Assembly: GCA_963826515.1 (NCBI GenBank)
Contig: CAWGXI010000003.1
Span: forward strand, 1 to 64,000
Length of the DNA: 64,000 nucleotides
Direction: 5' to 3'
Source of the DNA: DATFVJ01 sp963826515
Lineage (GTDB): Bacteria > Actinomycetota > Actinomycetes > Streptosporangiales > Streptosporangiaceae
Shown piece after piece: positions 10,075-21,158 of the stretch. Every line of letters begins with the position of its first letter. Position 1 is the first letter of the stretch. A program made the position numbers and the translations under genes. Below the pieces are notes generated by a model. It searched no databases. It had not been told where the DNA came from and saw nothing but the letters and a program-made list of their open reading frames with translations.

Positions 10075-11491
10075 GGCTCTCCCCGGCGTTCAGGAATCGG
10101 TTGCTTGCCTACGCGTAGGGCGATTCGGGGCATAGGCCACCTTGCACAAAGTCGATCATGGCCACCAGGGCGGCGGCACTGCGGAAGCCTCGTGCCCGTG
10201 TGATGAGGGCGTTGACCTGGGCGTTCAGTGCCTCAGCCCGACCATTCGAGGGACCGCCGTCGAGGGTGTTATGGATGGTGTCCTTGTACCGGCTGAGGGT
10301 CTTGGCGAGTCTGGTGAACTCGGGGATGCGGCACCGGTGCGCCCAGGCGGTCACGCCGCGCATCAGCGACTTGCCCTGGCCGCCTTTGACCTTGAACGCC
10401 TCGCGGATCTGCTCCTTGATCAGGTACCCCTTGTACAGCGGCTTGTTGACCACGGCGATCTCGGCCAGAGAGCCCCGCTGGCCCGGGGTCAGCTTCTGCT
10501 GGTCCTTCCGCAAGGCCCACATGCCCGAGCCGAGGGCAGCGGCCTCATCGCCTCGCCCGGCGGCGCGCAGCTCGCCGGCGATGCGGCGGCGCAGCCCGTC
10601 CAGCTTCTGTTCGCCCACTTCACGACGTGGAACGCGTCCAGGCAGATCTGCGCCTGCGGCGCCTTCTCGCGGACCACGGGGTGGATCCAGCCCGCCCCGT
10701 CGGCGGACACGTGCGTCAGCATCTTCGCCCGCTCCTCACCGAGGGCCTCGAAGAACGCCTCCACGGTGGCCTGGCAGCGTCCCTCACCGATCCAGGCGAC
10801 CCGCCCGGCGTCGTGGTCAGTGACGATGACCAGGTACTTGCCCGGCCCCTTGCCCCAGGACTTCTCGTCGATGCCGATCCGCCGCAGCCCCTCCAGCCGG
10901 TCCAGCCCGGCTGCGGCGTCCGCGGCGACCCGGGCGGTGATGTTCGCCAGCGCCTCCCAGGTGATCCGCAGCTCCGCTGCGGCCCGGGTCCACGGCATGT
11001 GGGCGGCCTTCCACGCCGCGAACTCCTCGAACGGCCTGCTGAACCGGTCGTCATGCCGTGCCCAGGGCGCCGCGGCGGTGATCTTGCCGTGCTGCGGGCA
11101 GATGATCCGCGGCAGCTCTGACTCCAGGAACGCCCGCTTGCCGTGCACGTCCAGGGTCCGCCACCGCACCACGTCCGTCTCGACGGGCCTGCCACGCTCC
11201 CCGCACTCCGGGCACCGGCACCGCGTCTCCTCATCCGGCTCGACCACGATGATCAGCACCTTCTCCGGCGGGCGGTCCTTCCGCGGCCAGCGCTCGATAT
11301 ACGTCCTGACCACGACCGCATGCTCGGTGTCCAGCACCTCATCCCACACCGACCCAGCCAACGTCCCGTCCCCTGTCCGTCGCGTACCGTCACCTTCCGG
11401 CACGGGACGCTACCGGGCCACGAGCCGCCCGCTTTGGACCGACACGCCGCAGAAATCAGTAACAACCCAAACCTGAGAACCGGGGAGAGCC
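10075..11491. mobile_element. ISL3-family insertion sequence with 8-bp target duplication
   Basis: Left end GGCTCTCCCCGGCGTTCAGG and the reverse complement of the right end GGCTCTCCCCGGTTCTCAGG form inverted repeats. The exact direct repeat AAGCGGGC lies at 10067-10074 and 11492-11499, the 8-bp duplication expected for ISL3. The element is 1417 bp and carries one transposase gene. The intact target duplication shows a recent, undisturbed insertion. Confidence 0.88.
10109..11403 (-). pseudogene. ISL3-family transposase with one frameshift
   Basis: Reading leftward: an N-terminal zinc-ribbon-like region (CRCPECGERGRP, then IICPQHGK), the hallmark GLRRIGIDEKSWGKG with the first catalytic Asp, the second Asp region THVSADGAGWIHPVV, and QICLDAFHVVKWAN. 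The frame then breaks near 10615 and resumes as EQKLDGLRRRIAGELR through the C-terminal block SNGRAEALNAQVNALITRAR, ending at 10109. Joined, it is about 430 residues, the usual size. Since the element itself is intact, the single frameshift could be a recent mutation or a sequence error. Confidence 0.8.
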
Positions 11492-11682
11492 AAGCGGGCT
11501 CGGCCGTGCGGGCCTGCCCCGACAGCGTTCGGCCGAACTGGTGAGAAGCTCCGGGCGACCAGGGGAGAGCTGCCCAGGGTGTCGCACGAGGTTGGTCCCC
11601 GGCGCCGGGGCGGGCTCGCTCTCCCCTCATCTGGAGGGAAGCTTGGTCTAGGGCACTGCTGATGTGGTGCGGTATGCGCTGG

Positions 11683-13103
11683 TCAGGCTGCCTCCAGGTA
11701 GCGGGGGGCGGCCTGGTGGTCTTTGCGGCCGGCGGCGACATCAGGGTCCCAGCTGGTGCCGTGCACCACGATGCAGTAGATCCAGCGCAGCAGCGCTGCG
11801 GCGCACGCTACGCGGGCCTTGGCGCGGCGGCGCCGGGCAGCCTCGGCGGCCGCGCTGGCGTGCCCGGCCCGCCCGGCGCCGCCGTCCTGCGGCGGCTGCC
11901 TGGTCGGTGGCTGCGGTCATGGCCTGGTATTTCGCGGCCATGACGGGGTTGTGGATCAGCATCGGCCACACGGCGCGCCACGCGGTCAGGCGCAGGGGGC
12001 CGGCCGCGGCGGGAGATGTGAGCCTCGCCATCGAAGGCGCCGGAGGCGTTCTCGGACGGGGACATCCCGGCGTGCCCGGCCAGCGATGATGACGTGTCGT
12101 ACCGGTGGGGGTCGCCGGTCTCGGCTAAGATCGCCGCTGCCCCGGTCACGGTCAGGCCGGGGATGTCGCCCAGCCGGGCCAGGCCGAGGCTGGCCAGGGC
12201 GGCGGCCATCGCGGCCTCGGTGTCCCGCTGCTGGGCGCGGGCGCGTTGCAGGTCGCCCAGCTCGGCGGCGATCCGGCGCAGCAGCCCGCGGCGGTGCGCG
12301 CGCACCACGCCCTCGGCGCTGGTCAGCGCGGTGAACACGGCCTGGCATACCGGGCCGCTGACCCGCTGCCCGCCCCAGCCGGGCACGGCAGGCCGGACCA
12401 GGCCGGTAAAGGCCTCTAAGCCGAGATCAGCCAGTTCCTCCGGCTGGCCGCCGCACCGCGAGGCCACCACCTGCAGCGCCGCCAGCCAGGTCTCCGGCTT
12501 AAACGGCTGAACGCACGCCTCGGTCACCACCGGCCAGGCCACCGACAAGAAGTCCCGGACCCGCTGCCCCGGCGCGGTGCCCGACGTGATCAAATCAGCC
12601 CGCCGCCGGCCCAGGTGCCGCAGGTCCGCCCACACCTCATCCAGCTCCTCGGGAACATAGCAGTGCAGCTCAGCGGCCAGCCGGGCGATCATCACGCAGT
12701 CAGCCTCATCGGTCTTGTGCGTCGTGTAATCCTGCTGCTGGCGGGCGAGATGAGTCACCAGCGGCTGCACGCACACCATCGCCAGGCCCCGCTCCGCGCA
12801 CAGCCGCTGCACCTGCAGCCACCGCGGCCCGGTCGGCTCGCACGCCACCGTCACCGACGTGAACCCCTTCGCCCTGGCCTGCGCCACCGCCCAGTCCAGC
12901 GCCTCGCCCAGCCGGAACGCCTTCACCCGCACCGTCTTACGCGCCAGCACCCGCACATCATGATCAATCACCGCGAGCGCCTGCTTCTCATCCGCCAGAT
13001 CGATCCCGATCACCGCGCCATCACGCGGCAGCATCCCCCGCAGCCGCTCCCGCCGCGCGTTCCGCCTGCGATCCCCCCGCGTCATGCCATTACCCTTGCC
13101 CAT
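11683..13103 (-). pseudogene. IS110-family (DEDD) transposase with two late frameshifts
   Basis: The product starts MGKGNGMTRGDRR at 13103. It has the RuvC-like DEDD catalytic domain: Asp in AVIGIDLADEKQALAVID, Glu in TVACEPTGPRW, and the Asp pair in YTTHKTDEADCVMIARLA. The C-terminal segment (LGDIPGLTVTGAAAILAETG, AGMSPSENASGAF) precedes the Ser-containing Tnp domain. Frame breaks near 12020 (continuing LRLTAWRAVWPMLIHNPVMA) and near 11880 (continuing VACAAALLRWIYCIVVHGTS, ending LEAA at 11683). Joined length is about 470 residues. IS110 enzymes use an RNA guide encoded in the leader; see the hairpin at 13105-13166. Confidence 0.8.
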
Positions 13104-13104
13104 A

Positions 13105-13166
13105 GGACGTCCTCCTGTGTTGCGCCTGGGACACCAAGCCCGCACAATCGCACCAGGAGGACGTCC
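13105..13166 (-). ncRNA. Hairpin in the IS110 leader, candidate bridge-RNA region
   Basis: Immediately upstream of the IS110 start codon, GGACGTCCTCCTG (13105-13117) and CAGGAGGACGTCC (13154-13166) form a perfect 13-bp stem with a 36-base loop. IS110 elements encode their bridge RNA in the non-coding end upstream of the transposase, so a stable structure here is expected. Loop assignment to target- and donor-binding loops cannot be made by eye, and the stem could instead be a translational control element. Confidence 0.45.
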
Positions 13167-13290
13167 CCGTCTCAACCACTTCCCGCAGAAACACGCGCCT
13201 CCTGCGCTTCGTCCTATTACTACGCCGGGGCCGCCACCCTGCCGGGCCTCTCCGGACCCGCGCCACTGTCGACGTGCCGATGATAGAGGA

Positions 13291-14491
13291 TCACCTGCGA
13301 GGCTGACGGCGGAGGGCCAGCGCGGCCCGCTCGTAGCCGCACGCTGTCTCGGCGATCGTGAAATGTTCAAGTCGCCTCCGAATCATGTCACCCCGGGCAC
13401 GAGCGTCCTTCGATGCTTGTAGCAGGGCGCGCGCCAGCGCGCCGATGTCCCCAGCAGGGACGACCTCGCCTACGCCCTCTACCAGGTCGGGGGCGCAGGC
13501 CGACGGCGTCGCTGACCACCGGGACAAGCCCGCAGGCCATCCCTTCGTTGACCACCAACCCCCAGGGCTCTCTTTCACTGGGCAGGACGAGGACGTCACC
13601 GCAGGCGTACCAGCGGGGAAGGTCGGCCTGGTTGACGAACCCAACGCAGCGGACAGGCAGTTGCGCCTCAAACCTTCCGATCTCGCCCCGGAGCAGGCCA
13701 TCGCCGAGCATCAACAGGCTGAGTTTCCCCTCACATCGCCCGATCGCCTGCACCACGTCGAGAGGGCGCTTTCTCGGGATGAGCTTCCCCGAGAAGATGA
13801 CGACAGGCCGTTGTGGATCCAGGCCGAGCGATGCGAGCCGCTCGCCCCGGTCGCACCGCGCCAAGTTGGCCGCGGCGCGGAACCGGTCGTTGTCGACGCT
13901 ATAAGGGGCCAAGAAGTGCGGAATGCGGCCATAACGATCGTAAAAGTCGGCGTTTAGCTGCCCGATGGGAAGCGCGCCTGCAGCGCCCCTGACACTGAAA
14001 AAGGCGAGCAGGTGCCGTGCGAAGCGCCGCGTGCCAGTCGCCGCTGACTCTGCATGCGAGTCGCCTCGCAGCAGGTAGGGCACCCGCAGTGCCTGGCACG
14101 CGGCGGCCGCAAGCAGCATCCCGGGGTCGGCATGCCCGTGCAGCACGACGATGTCATGTCGGCGAATCCACCCAATCAGCGCGAAAACCCATCTAGTCCT
14201 ACTCCGGGGTGAGTCACGTTCCAGCATGGTCCATCGATAGCCGCCGAGCAGATCAACATCCCAGGCGAGCGTTATGCCGAAGTCGGCGTCATGGTATTGG
14301 ACTGCCCCTTTTGCGCCGAGAAAGCCGACATCGAGATCTACCAGGGCGCGCCGAGAAATTTCTTGGTACAGGGGTGCCTGATACTGGATCGCGTGAGTCG
14401 CTAGCACCCCTAGACGGGGACGGGCCGGGTGTGCGGTCCGGCAGACTGACCAGGCGTGGCCCACAGCCCTGCCGGCCATTCGTCTATCCAT
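13291..14491 (-). pseudogene. GT4-family glycosyltransferase with a C-terminal frameshift
   Basis: The leftward frame starts at 14491 and reads RLGVLATHAIQYQAPLYQEI, a typical GT4 N-terminus. It continues through a TDP/UDP-sugar-binding half with VVIFSGKLIPRKRPLDVVQA and SEREPWGLVVNEGMACGLVP (the E-X7-E motif). Near 13490 the frame breaks: one frame runs on as low-complexity arginine-rich sequence, the other continues sensibly as DLVEGVGEVVPAGDIGALAR and stops at 13291. A single indel thus removes the last 65 or so residues. It is the last gene of the leftward polysaccharide operon and overlaps the upstream GT2 gene by 8 bp. Confidence 0.75.
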
Positions 14492-15362
14492 CAGACGCCC
14501 TCCCTGTGGTTTTCGCGATTTCCGCTTGCAGGGCGGTCACGCTGGCCTCGTACCAGGCGTGGTAGAAGCAGAAGCGCAACCCGGTTAGCCCATCGAGCAA
14601 ACCCAGTCGCAGAAGGTACATGTAGACGAAGAGCGCCACGGGCTTGGCCGGCACGGAGGGGAAGATCACGTCTTTGAGCATGACCCGGATGAGCGGCCGG
14701 GTGTCGGTGTGATCTCGCGACCAGATCCGGCTTAGTCGGCGCGACATAGGAACGGGGTGGCCGCGGCGCTGAGCCTGCAGCTGCGCGTAGCGTACGTGCT
14801 TGTGGAGCCAGGTCGCGAGACCCTTGAGGTCCTCATCGACAATGTCATTGCGCAGCCGACGTACTGGGCCATCCACACAGGCGCGCTCACCGACCACGTC
14901 TCCGTTGAACTTCGCGTAGCGCCGGTCGACCAGCCGGACGACAAGCGAGGCGCTGTACCAGCCGCAGTGGCGGATCCAGGTACCCTGGAAGACAAGGCGG
15001 AATCGGTGTGCGAATGCCGCGCAGCCAGGTGCACGCAACTGCTCGGCGATCTCACCGGCAAGCTGCGGGGAGACCCATTCGTCGGCATCGACAAAGTAGA
15101 CCCAGTCGTGCCGGATCAAGGGAAGACGAAGCGCGAACTCACGCTGATCGGAAAAGCCAAGCCATCGCTGCTCCACCACCTCGGCTCCGAGCGAACGCGC
15201 GACGGGCACCGTGCCGTCGGTCGAGCCAGAGTCGACAACCACCACCTGATCGGCCCACGCCACCGAGGCGAGGCACCGGCGAATGTTCGGTTCCTCGTCG
15301 CGGGTCAGGACGACCACGCTGACTGGGACGCTTCCCGGCGCAGGATCGTCGCCCAAGCGCAT
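14484..15362 (-). CDS. GT2-family glycosyltransferase (WaaE/KdtX-like)
   Basis: 292 residues, intact. The N-terminus SVVVLTRDEEPNIRRCLASV and VVVVDSGSTDGTVPVARSLG are the nucleotide-binding half of a GT-A fold; the metal-binding motif is VYFVDADEWVSP. The remainder (HKHVRYAQLQAQRRG, then a hydrophobic stretch FVYMYLLRLGLLDGLTG near the C-terminus) matches the WaaE/KdtX-like subfamily, which adds sugars to lipid-linked or surface glycans at the inner face of the membrane. It lies between two broken glycosyltransferase genes in the same operon. The acceptor is unknown. Confidence 0.85.
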   Translation of the reverse strand: MRLGDDPAPGSVPVSVVVLTRDEEPNIRRCLASVAWADQVVVVDSGSTDGTVPVARSLGAEVVEQRWLGFSDQREFALRLPLIRHDWVYFVDADEWVSPQLAGEIAEQLRAPGCAAFAHRFRLVFQGTWIRHCGWYSASLVVRLVDRRYAKFNGDVVGERACVDGPVRRLRNDIVDEDLKGLATWLHKHVRYAQLQAQRRGHPVPMSRRLSRIWSRDHTDTRPLIRVMLKDVIFPSVPAKPVALFVYMYLLRLGLLDGLTGLRFCFYHAWYEASVTALQAEIAKTTGRASDG

Positions 15363-16353
15363 ACGGCCGCAAGCCGAGTCGGCTCATTGGCGTGGGCCCC
15401 AGCAGCCAGCTGAAATAAGCGTCGGGATCGAACGGTGCGGGATCGGGCGCCACGTCCGTCGTCAGGGCAAGCTGCGGTGGCCTTACGCAGCGAGTCCGCA
15501 TCACCGGGAGTGAAGCCGCACAGCGCCGGGCCGGCGATCTCCCGGTTCTGCGCCGTGTCACGGGCAATGACAGGCTGACCGCTGACCCGCGCCTCGGCGA
15601 GGGGGTAGCCGAACGACTCAAGGCCAGTAGGGAAGTAGATGGCGCGGCTGCGCGCCCACAGTCGGCTCAGGTCAGCGATGGTGGAGTCGCCCCACGAGCT
15701 CGATCCTCGGATGGCGTGCCAGGACTGCGGGCACCTCCGCATGGTCGGCCGTCACGAGCAGCCGGACCGATGGGTCGATGTGCTCATCGATCGCTGCGAG
15801 CCATTCCGTGAGCCGGTCGGTCATCTGCTTGTACGGGGGAGAACAGCACCGGGCACAGGATGACCGGGTCACGCGGCAGGCTCGGGATCGAGTCGGCCGA
15901 GACTGGGTGCAGGCGCACAACCACCCGGCTGCGCAGGATCGGCAGGATCCGGGTGATGCGCTCGGCCATGCGCGTGGAGGGCGCGATGAGCACGTCTGAT
16001 CGGCGGGCGGCCAGGTGGACCACTGCGGCCTTGCGCCGGTTGGCGACGCGGGTCGCCGGGTCGAGGCGGGACGCCTCGCCTTCGGTCAGGAAGTGCAGGG
16101 CATTGCGCCAGCAGCGTCCACCGCTCGCCGCCCGGGGCGACGAAGCTGACATTGTTGAGCGCCACCCGCCGGCCCCGGCTGGGCCTCGCTATCTCACGCC
16201 GCAGCAGCCACGCCGGGCAGACGCGCCGCGCCGCACCGATGACCTGCACGTCCTCGCGTCCGGTGCGCGCCAGGTAGCGGTGAAGCTCGGCCGCTGAAGC
16301 GAGCGGCGCCGCCCATCCGAGCCGCCAGCGACGTCCACGGTCACGGACGCGGT
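15350..16353 (-). pseudogene. GT-B glycosyltransferase, at least four frameshifts
   Basis: Pieces in alternating frames reconstruct one enzyme. A start near 16353 gives VTVDVAG. Next come ELHRYLARTGREDVQVIGAA and ALNNVSFVAPGGERWTLL, then NALHFLTEGEASRL and RSDVLIAPSTRMAERITRIL. The gene continues with MTDRLTEWLAAIDEHIDPSV, and finally RAIYFPTGLESFGYPLAEAR, which holds the E-X7-E-like donor motif. Breaks lie near 16300, 16130, 15840 and 15700, with possibly one more close to the 3' end. The conserved order and spacing show a single ancestral glycosyltransferase gene. No product can be made as read. Confidence 0.7.
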
Positions 16354-16359
16354 CACGAG

Positions 16360-18515
16360 CTCCCTCCGCTCGATGCCGGAAAGGAGGCAACGACTGGTCG
16401 ATGTCGTAAGAGTCCGCTAGCGGCAACGCGGCGGCCTGGATCGTGGCGCGCATCGTGCGCAGCATGGCCTCGGTCGGCATCGCCGCCCCGCCCACCACCG
16501 CGCGCCGGAACGCGGCGGCGCACGCGCGGTGGCCCTTGTCCTGGCGGCCCTTCCACAGCGTCTTGCCGTCGGCCTCGGCCGAGCGGAAGTCATTGATGAC
16601 CACCCGGTGCGATCCGGCGTGGACCTCGATCCATTCCTTCCCGGCGACCGCGGAGGCGCTGCCGTACGCGATCGCGGCGAGCGAGCCGTCCGCGAAACGC
16701 AGCGACACCACCACGTCGTCGCCCGGCTGCGCCCCCGGGCCGCCGCCTCCCGGCAGGCCCGTCACGTCCTCGATCGGGGCGCCGACGAGGGCCTGGGCGG
16801 TGTCCACGAAATGGCATACCTCGCCAAGCAGCCGACCGCCCTGCCGCCGGTCGTGGTACCAGTGACCGTCCGGCACCCGGCCCGGCGGCGACTCGGTACA
16901 CGACAAGCTTGGGCGCGGCCACCCCGGCGAGCGCCCGCTGCGCGGCCACCACGGCCGGGGACCAGCGCCGGTTGAAGCCGACAGCCAGCTGGCGCCCCGA
17001 CGCTCGCCACGCGCTCTCGACCGCATCCAGCCCGTCAGCGGTCAGCGCCAGCGGTTTCTCGCACCACACGTGCCGTCCCGCGCGCAGCGCCCGCGCCGCC
17101 AGGTCCTCGTGCGTGTCGTGCGGGGTGGCGATCACGACGACCTCCACGTCCGGGTCGCCGATGACCGCGTCCGCACCGGAGACCGCCTTCTCGAAGCCGT
17201 GCCGCTCCGCCGCCCGCCGCGCCGACAGGCCGCTGGCCGACGCCACCGCCACGAGGTGGTCGAAACCCGCCGCACGGAACGCGGGAAGCAGCGTCCCGGT
17301 TGAGAACGCACCCGCACCGACCCAGCCCACTCCTGGAGACGAGGTTGACGGCGGGCAAGACCGCAGCCGAACGGGACCGTCCGGGGCAGCTCCCCCCGGG
17401 TAGGTGAGCCGGATTGCCAGGTAGGGATCGGCCCGTTCCTCGATCAGCTTGTAGGCCGCGGCCGCCTCGGCGATGTCGTAGGTGTGGGTGACCAGGTCGG
17501 ACACCTGCAGCCGGCCCGCGGCCAGGAGGTCAAGCACCGCTTCGAAGTTCCGGCCTTCCGTCCAGCGCACCTGCCCGGCCGGGATAGTCCACTCCCCAGG
17601 CCTCATACGACGGCTCGTAGCGGCCCGGGCCGTAGGAGCGGGCGAAGCGCAGCGAGAGCTCCCGCTCGTAGAACGGGGCACGGCGCAACTGCAAGGCCGA
17701 CGTCTCCCACCACCACAACGGCGGCGCGGTCCCGGCACAGCGCAGGAACCCGCATCACGGCGTCGGACGACCGGCCAGCCGCGCACACCAGCACCGCGTC
17801 CGCGCCCCGGCCGCGTGACCAGGTGAGCACTTGATCCGTCGTGGCGTCGCCGCGCTCGTCGAGGGCCAGGACGCCGGAGCCGGCCGCCACCTGGCGGGGG
17901 TACCCGGCCGGGTCGATGCCGGCCACGTCGCAACCCGCGGCCATGGCGAGCCTGGCAGCGAGCTGGCCGATCAAGCCAAGGCCGAGCACGACGACCTTCG
18001 ATCCCGGGCCCAACCTCGGCCAGCCGGAGAGCGTGCAGCGCGATCGACGCGATCGTGGTGAACGCCGCGTCCTGCGCGGGAACGCCGTCGGGAACGGCCG
18101 CGCAGAGCAGGCCGGGCACCGCCTGGAACTCGGCGTGGTTGGCCTTGCCTGCCCCGCCCGTCGCCACCAGCTGGCCCGCTCGGACGCCGGTGACGGCCGC
18201 GCCGACCTCGACCACACGGCCAGCCGCGGAGTAACCCAACGGCAGGTCCTCGGCGAGTCGGCTCCGGACGGTCTGCGTCGTGGCGGCCAGGCCCTCGGTG
18301 CGTGCCTTGCGCACCACCTGGCGGACCAGGTCCGGCCGCGCGCGCGCTTTGGCGAGCAGGCTTGCCTGCGCCAGGGCCGTGACCGCCCGCTCGGTGCCCG
18401 GGGAGATCACCGACGCGACCGTGCGCACCAGCACCTCGGTTGCATCAGGAACCGGACGCGGCACGTCGAGCACCTCGACCGCCCCTCCCGCAACCGGCTG
18501 CACTATTTGCTTCAC
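16360..18515 (-). pseudogene. Bi-domain dehydrogenase (zinc alcohol dehydrogenase + Gfo/Idh/MocA), frameshifted
   Basis: The gene starts with GTG at 18515 (KQIVQPVAGGAVEVLDVPRP). The N-terminal half is a zinc-type alcohol dehydrogenase: LGYSAAGRVVEVGAAVTGVR and, in another frame, the NAD-binding KVVVLGLGLIGQLAARLAMA. The second half is a Gfo/Idh/MocA oxidoreductase: VGWVGAGAFSTGTLLPAFRA, VVVIATPHDTHEDLAARALR, HVWCEKPLAL and GEVCHFVDTAQALVGAPIED. Breaks occur near 18010, 17700, 17590 and 16890. Such fused oxidoreductases occur beside heparinase-like genes in polysaccharide loci and probably oxidise or epimerise a nucleotide sugar. As read it is non-functional. Confidence 0.75.
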
Positions 18516-20282
18516 ACGACCCCCTGGGTGGCAAGTACCGGCTCGGCGGTGAGTGGGCGGGAGTGGTGGCTGTCGCGATCCCGGCGATTGCCCGGTTGCC
18601 TGCCATGCGGCGCCAAGATGTGCTGACCCGCACGGGTAGCACGGCGTCGATGCTGCATGTCAGCACCGGGGCGTCCACGCTGCGGCCGAACCCGGTGGCC
18701 ACCGGGCCTGATTCGGCGGTGAGCGCCATCGAATCCGTCGCGGAGACCGTGACGGTGAAATCGCCGACCGGAGTAGTGACAACGGCCTGTCCGTCGTTCA
18801 GCCGCAAAGCGGAGCCGGGCGCGAGGTGCCACCGGATCACGATGGCGTGGCGCCCGTGGCCGGTGACCAGGTCGTCCACCTGCAAGCCCGTCTCCGTCAG
18901 CGACCAGCGGCGGTGGTGACACGGGCGGCCAGGCAATCTACGGAAGCCGTCGTGACAAGCCTCGATGGTCACGACGCCGATGTCAGCGCGCGCCACAACG
19001 TCGCGGACCCGGGCCCGGCGCGCCGCACGGAACGCCCCCCACACCTCGGTGGAATCGGCGCCGTCGATCCCCACGGTGTTGTGGGCGGCGGTCGACCGCT
19101 CGTAACTGCGCAGCGAGCCGGGCGCGTATGTCGATGTGCCGGTGTCCACCAGCAGCGGCATTCCATCCACGTGTACCAGGCACCCGAACGTGTCAGCATG
19201 CGCGTGCGCCGGCAACTCGTCCGGGCAGGGGGCGCCGACATCGGCAAGCAGGTGCCAGCCACCTACCCTCGCCCGCACCAGGCCAGTGTCAGGCAGGGTC
19301 AGCAGGGGATCGTCGGGCTGCGGCCCGAGCCCCAGGGCTGACTGCAGCGCGCCGTCAATCGGGTAGCCGTCATTGAGAATTGGCACCTCACCGTCGGGTG
19401 ACAGCACGCCAGCCAGCCAGCGGCGCATCTGACTAATCGTCGTGGTGATCTCGGGCGGCGGTACGTGGCCCGCCGCGCGGACCAGTTCCGCCACATCGAT
19501 CAGGTCGGCGAGCACCTGACAGTGGTACGCAGGTGCCCGCTCGTAGTGACCACCGTCCGGCAGTATCTGTACGGCCACCTGTCTAGTCAGCCGGCGAAGC
19601 GACTGGCGCAACAGCCTGTCGTCGCCAAAGAACACGGCCAGGCCCGCCAGCGCCTTGAGATCCTTCACCAGGTGGTTGCCGCCGACATCGGACTCGAGAT
19701 GGAGTCGCAGGAACCGGATGTGCATCGCGAGTTCCCGTACGAATCGGTACTCAATACTGCTGCCAGCCACCAGGTCACGGTGCAGCCCGCACCACGCCCA
19801 GGCGCGGAGCGCCGCAGGGTAGGGAAGCCAGGCATCGCCGCGGCCGACCTCCGCCGTCGCCCGCCAGGATCGCCACAGCCGCGCGAACATCGCCCGGGCG
19901 GCCTCCCTGTCCGGGTCGCTGGCGAGCCCCCAAGCCCAGTCCCAGTAGTGCAGGTGGAAACGCCACAGCTGTGGCGCCTCGGCTTGCCGCCAGTCCGGAG
20001 CGCTGCGGAGATTTCTGGTAATCCCGAGAAGCCGGATCTTGCCTGCTTGAAGCTCGGCAAGCCTGGGCGCCGCGTGACATGTTCGCGCGTCGATCGGGCA
20101 GAAGCTCGCTGGCCAGCCGACGGTGGCCGCCGGGCCGGGGTCCGGCGTAAAGGCGATGCCCCGCCTGCGGCCAACGGCGCAGGGCGGTGCGCTGCAGCCG
20201 CAGGCGGGCCCGGTGCGCGACCTGCTGAGGCCGCAGGTGGGCCGCGGTACGGGCCAGCAGAATGAGGTCGGCGGCTGGTCAT
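18445..20282 (-). pseudogene. Heparinase II/III-family protein with N-terminal frameshifts
   Basis: Residues read from 19890 downward give the (alpha/alpha) toroid with LKALAGLAVFFGDDRLLRQS and DGGHYERAPAYHCQVLADLI, then the heparinase II/III domain: DELPAHAHADTFGCLVHVDG and STAAHNTVGIDGADSTEVWG, both typical of the family. Upstream, KIRLLGITRNLRSAPDWRQA and LWRFHLHYWDWAWGLASD extend the same frame to about 20070. Before that, LILLARTAAHLRPQQVAHRA is in another frame, and removing one A near 20277 would join it to the ATG at 20282, which overlaps the stop of the epimerase gene. Family members cleave or edit acidic polysaccharides. Confidence 0.75.
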
Positions 20283-21158
20283 GTCGTCAGCCCCATCAGT
20301 TGCGCCTCCGCGCGGATCCCTTCGCCGAACGGACGCGGCGCAAAGCCGAGGTCACGTACCGCGTCATCGATGGCGAACGCCTTGTCCTCGGCGAGCCGCA
20401 GCAACTGCTCGGCCCGGATCCGTGGACGGTGGCTGAGCCGTTCATAACCGTGTGCGAACCCGACGAATGGCGTCAGCGGCACAGGGACGAAGCGGGTCCT
20501 GCTGCCGACCGCACAGGCCGAGGTCCGCAGCAGGGTCCGCGAAGGGCAGCGGCTCGGGACCCGCCACGTCATACGTTACGCCCGTGGCGACGGGCCGCTC
20601 GACGGCGGTCAGCACGGCATCGGCGACGTCGGCCACGTGCACGGGCTGCTGCAGGTGCCGGCCGCCTCCAGGCATGGGCAGCAGCGGTGTCCTGCGCAGC
20701 AGCGCGAGCAGCCGGGACAGGTTCCTGTCCCCGGGTGCGCCGTAGATCATCGTCGGCCGCAGAATTGTCCACTGCAGCCGGGATGAGCGAATCCGCTGCT
20801 CGGCTGTGAGCCGGACAGATTTCGTCGCCGCGGCGAGAGTGGTCGTCACCGCTGTGGTGGAAACGAAGATGGCACGCCGGATACCGGCCTCCTCTGCTGC
20901 CGCCACGATCGCTGGCCCGTGTCCGAAGCCCAGCGAGGCGAGGTTGAGCAGCGCGTCGCATTCGGCCGAGTCGAAGGCCTCGTCAAGCGCGCGGGCGTCG
21001 TCGAGGTCACCGGGAACCGGCCGCGCGCCCCGGTCGGCAACCGTCCGGGACGCCGCCGGGCTGCGCGCGAGCCCCAGGGTTTCGTGCCCTCGCCGGGCCG
21101 CCTCGCGGAGCACGTACCCGCCGAGGAAGCCACTGCCGCCGGTGACCAGCAGCCTCAT
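20279..21158 (-). pseudogene. NAD-dependent sugar epimerase/dehydratase with a frameshift
   Basis: The start at 21158 overlaps the stop of the upstream glycosyltransferase (ATGA). The N-terminus LLVTGGSGFLGGYVLREAAR carries the GxxGxxG nucleotide-binding motif of extended SDRs. It continues to VHVADVADAVLTAVERPVAT. The frame breaks near 20545; the other frame continues to VRDLGFAPRPFGEGIRAEAQ and stops at 20279. Joined length is about 290 residues. The usual YxxxK motif is not obvious, so the reaction (epimerase or dehydratase) is left open. Confidence 0.75.

Noticed and set aside
11500..11660. Possible N-terminal half of the IS256 transposase on the far side of ISL3
   Set aside because: Translated frames show no IS256 motifs, so ISL3 did not simply split the IS256 gene.
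14757..15413. 218-codon + strand ORF
   Set aside because: Antisense to the GT2 glycosyltransferase gene, whose motifs are clear.
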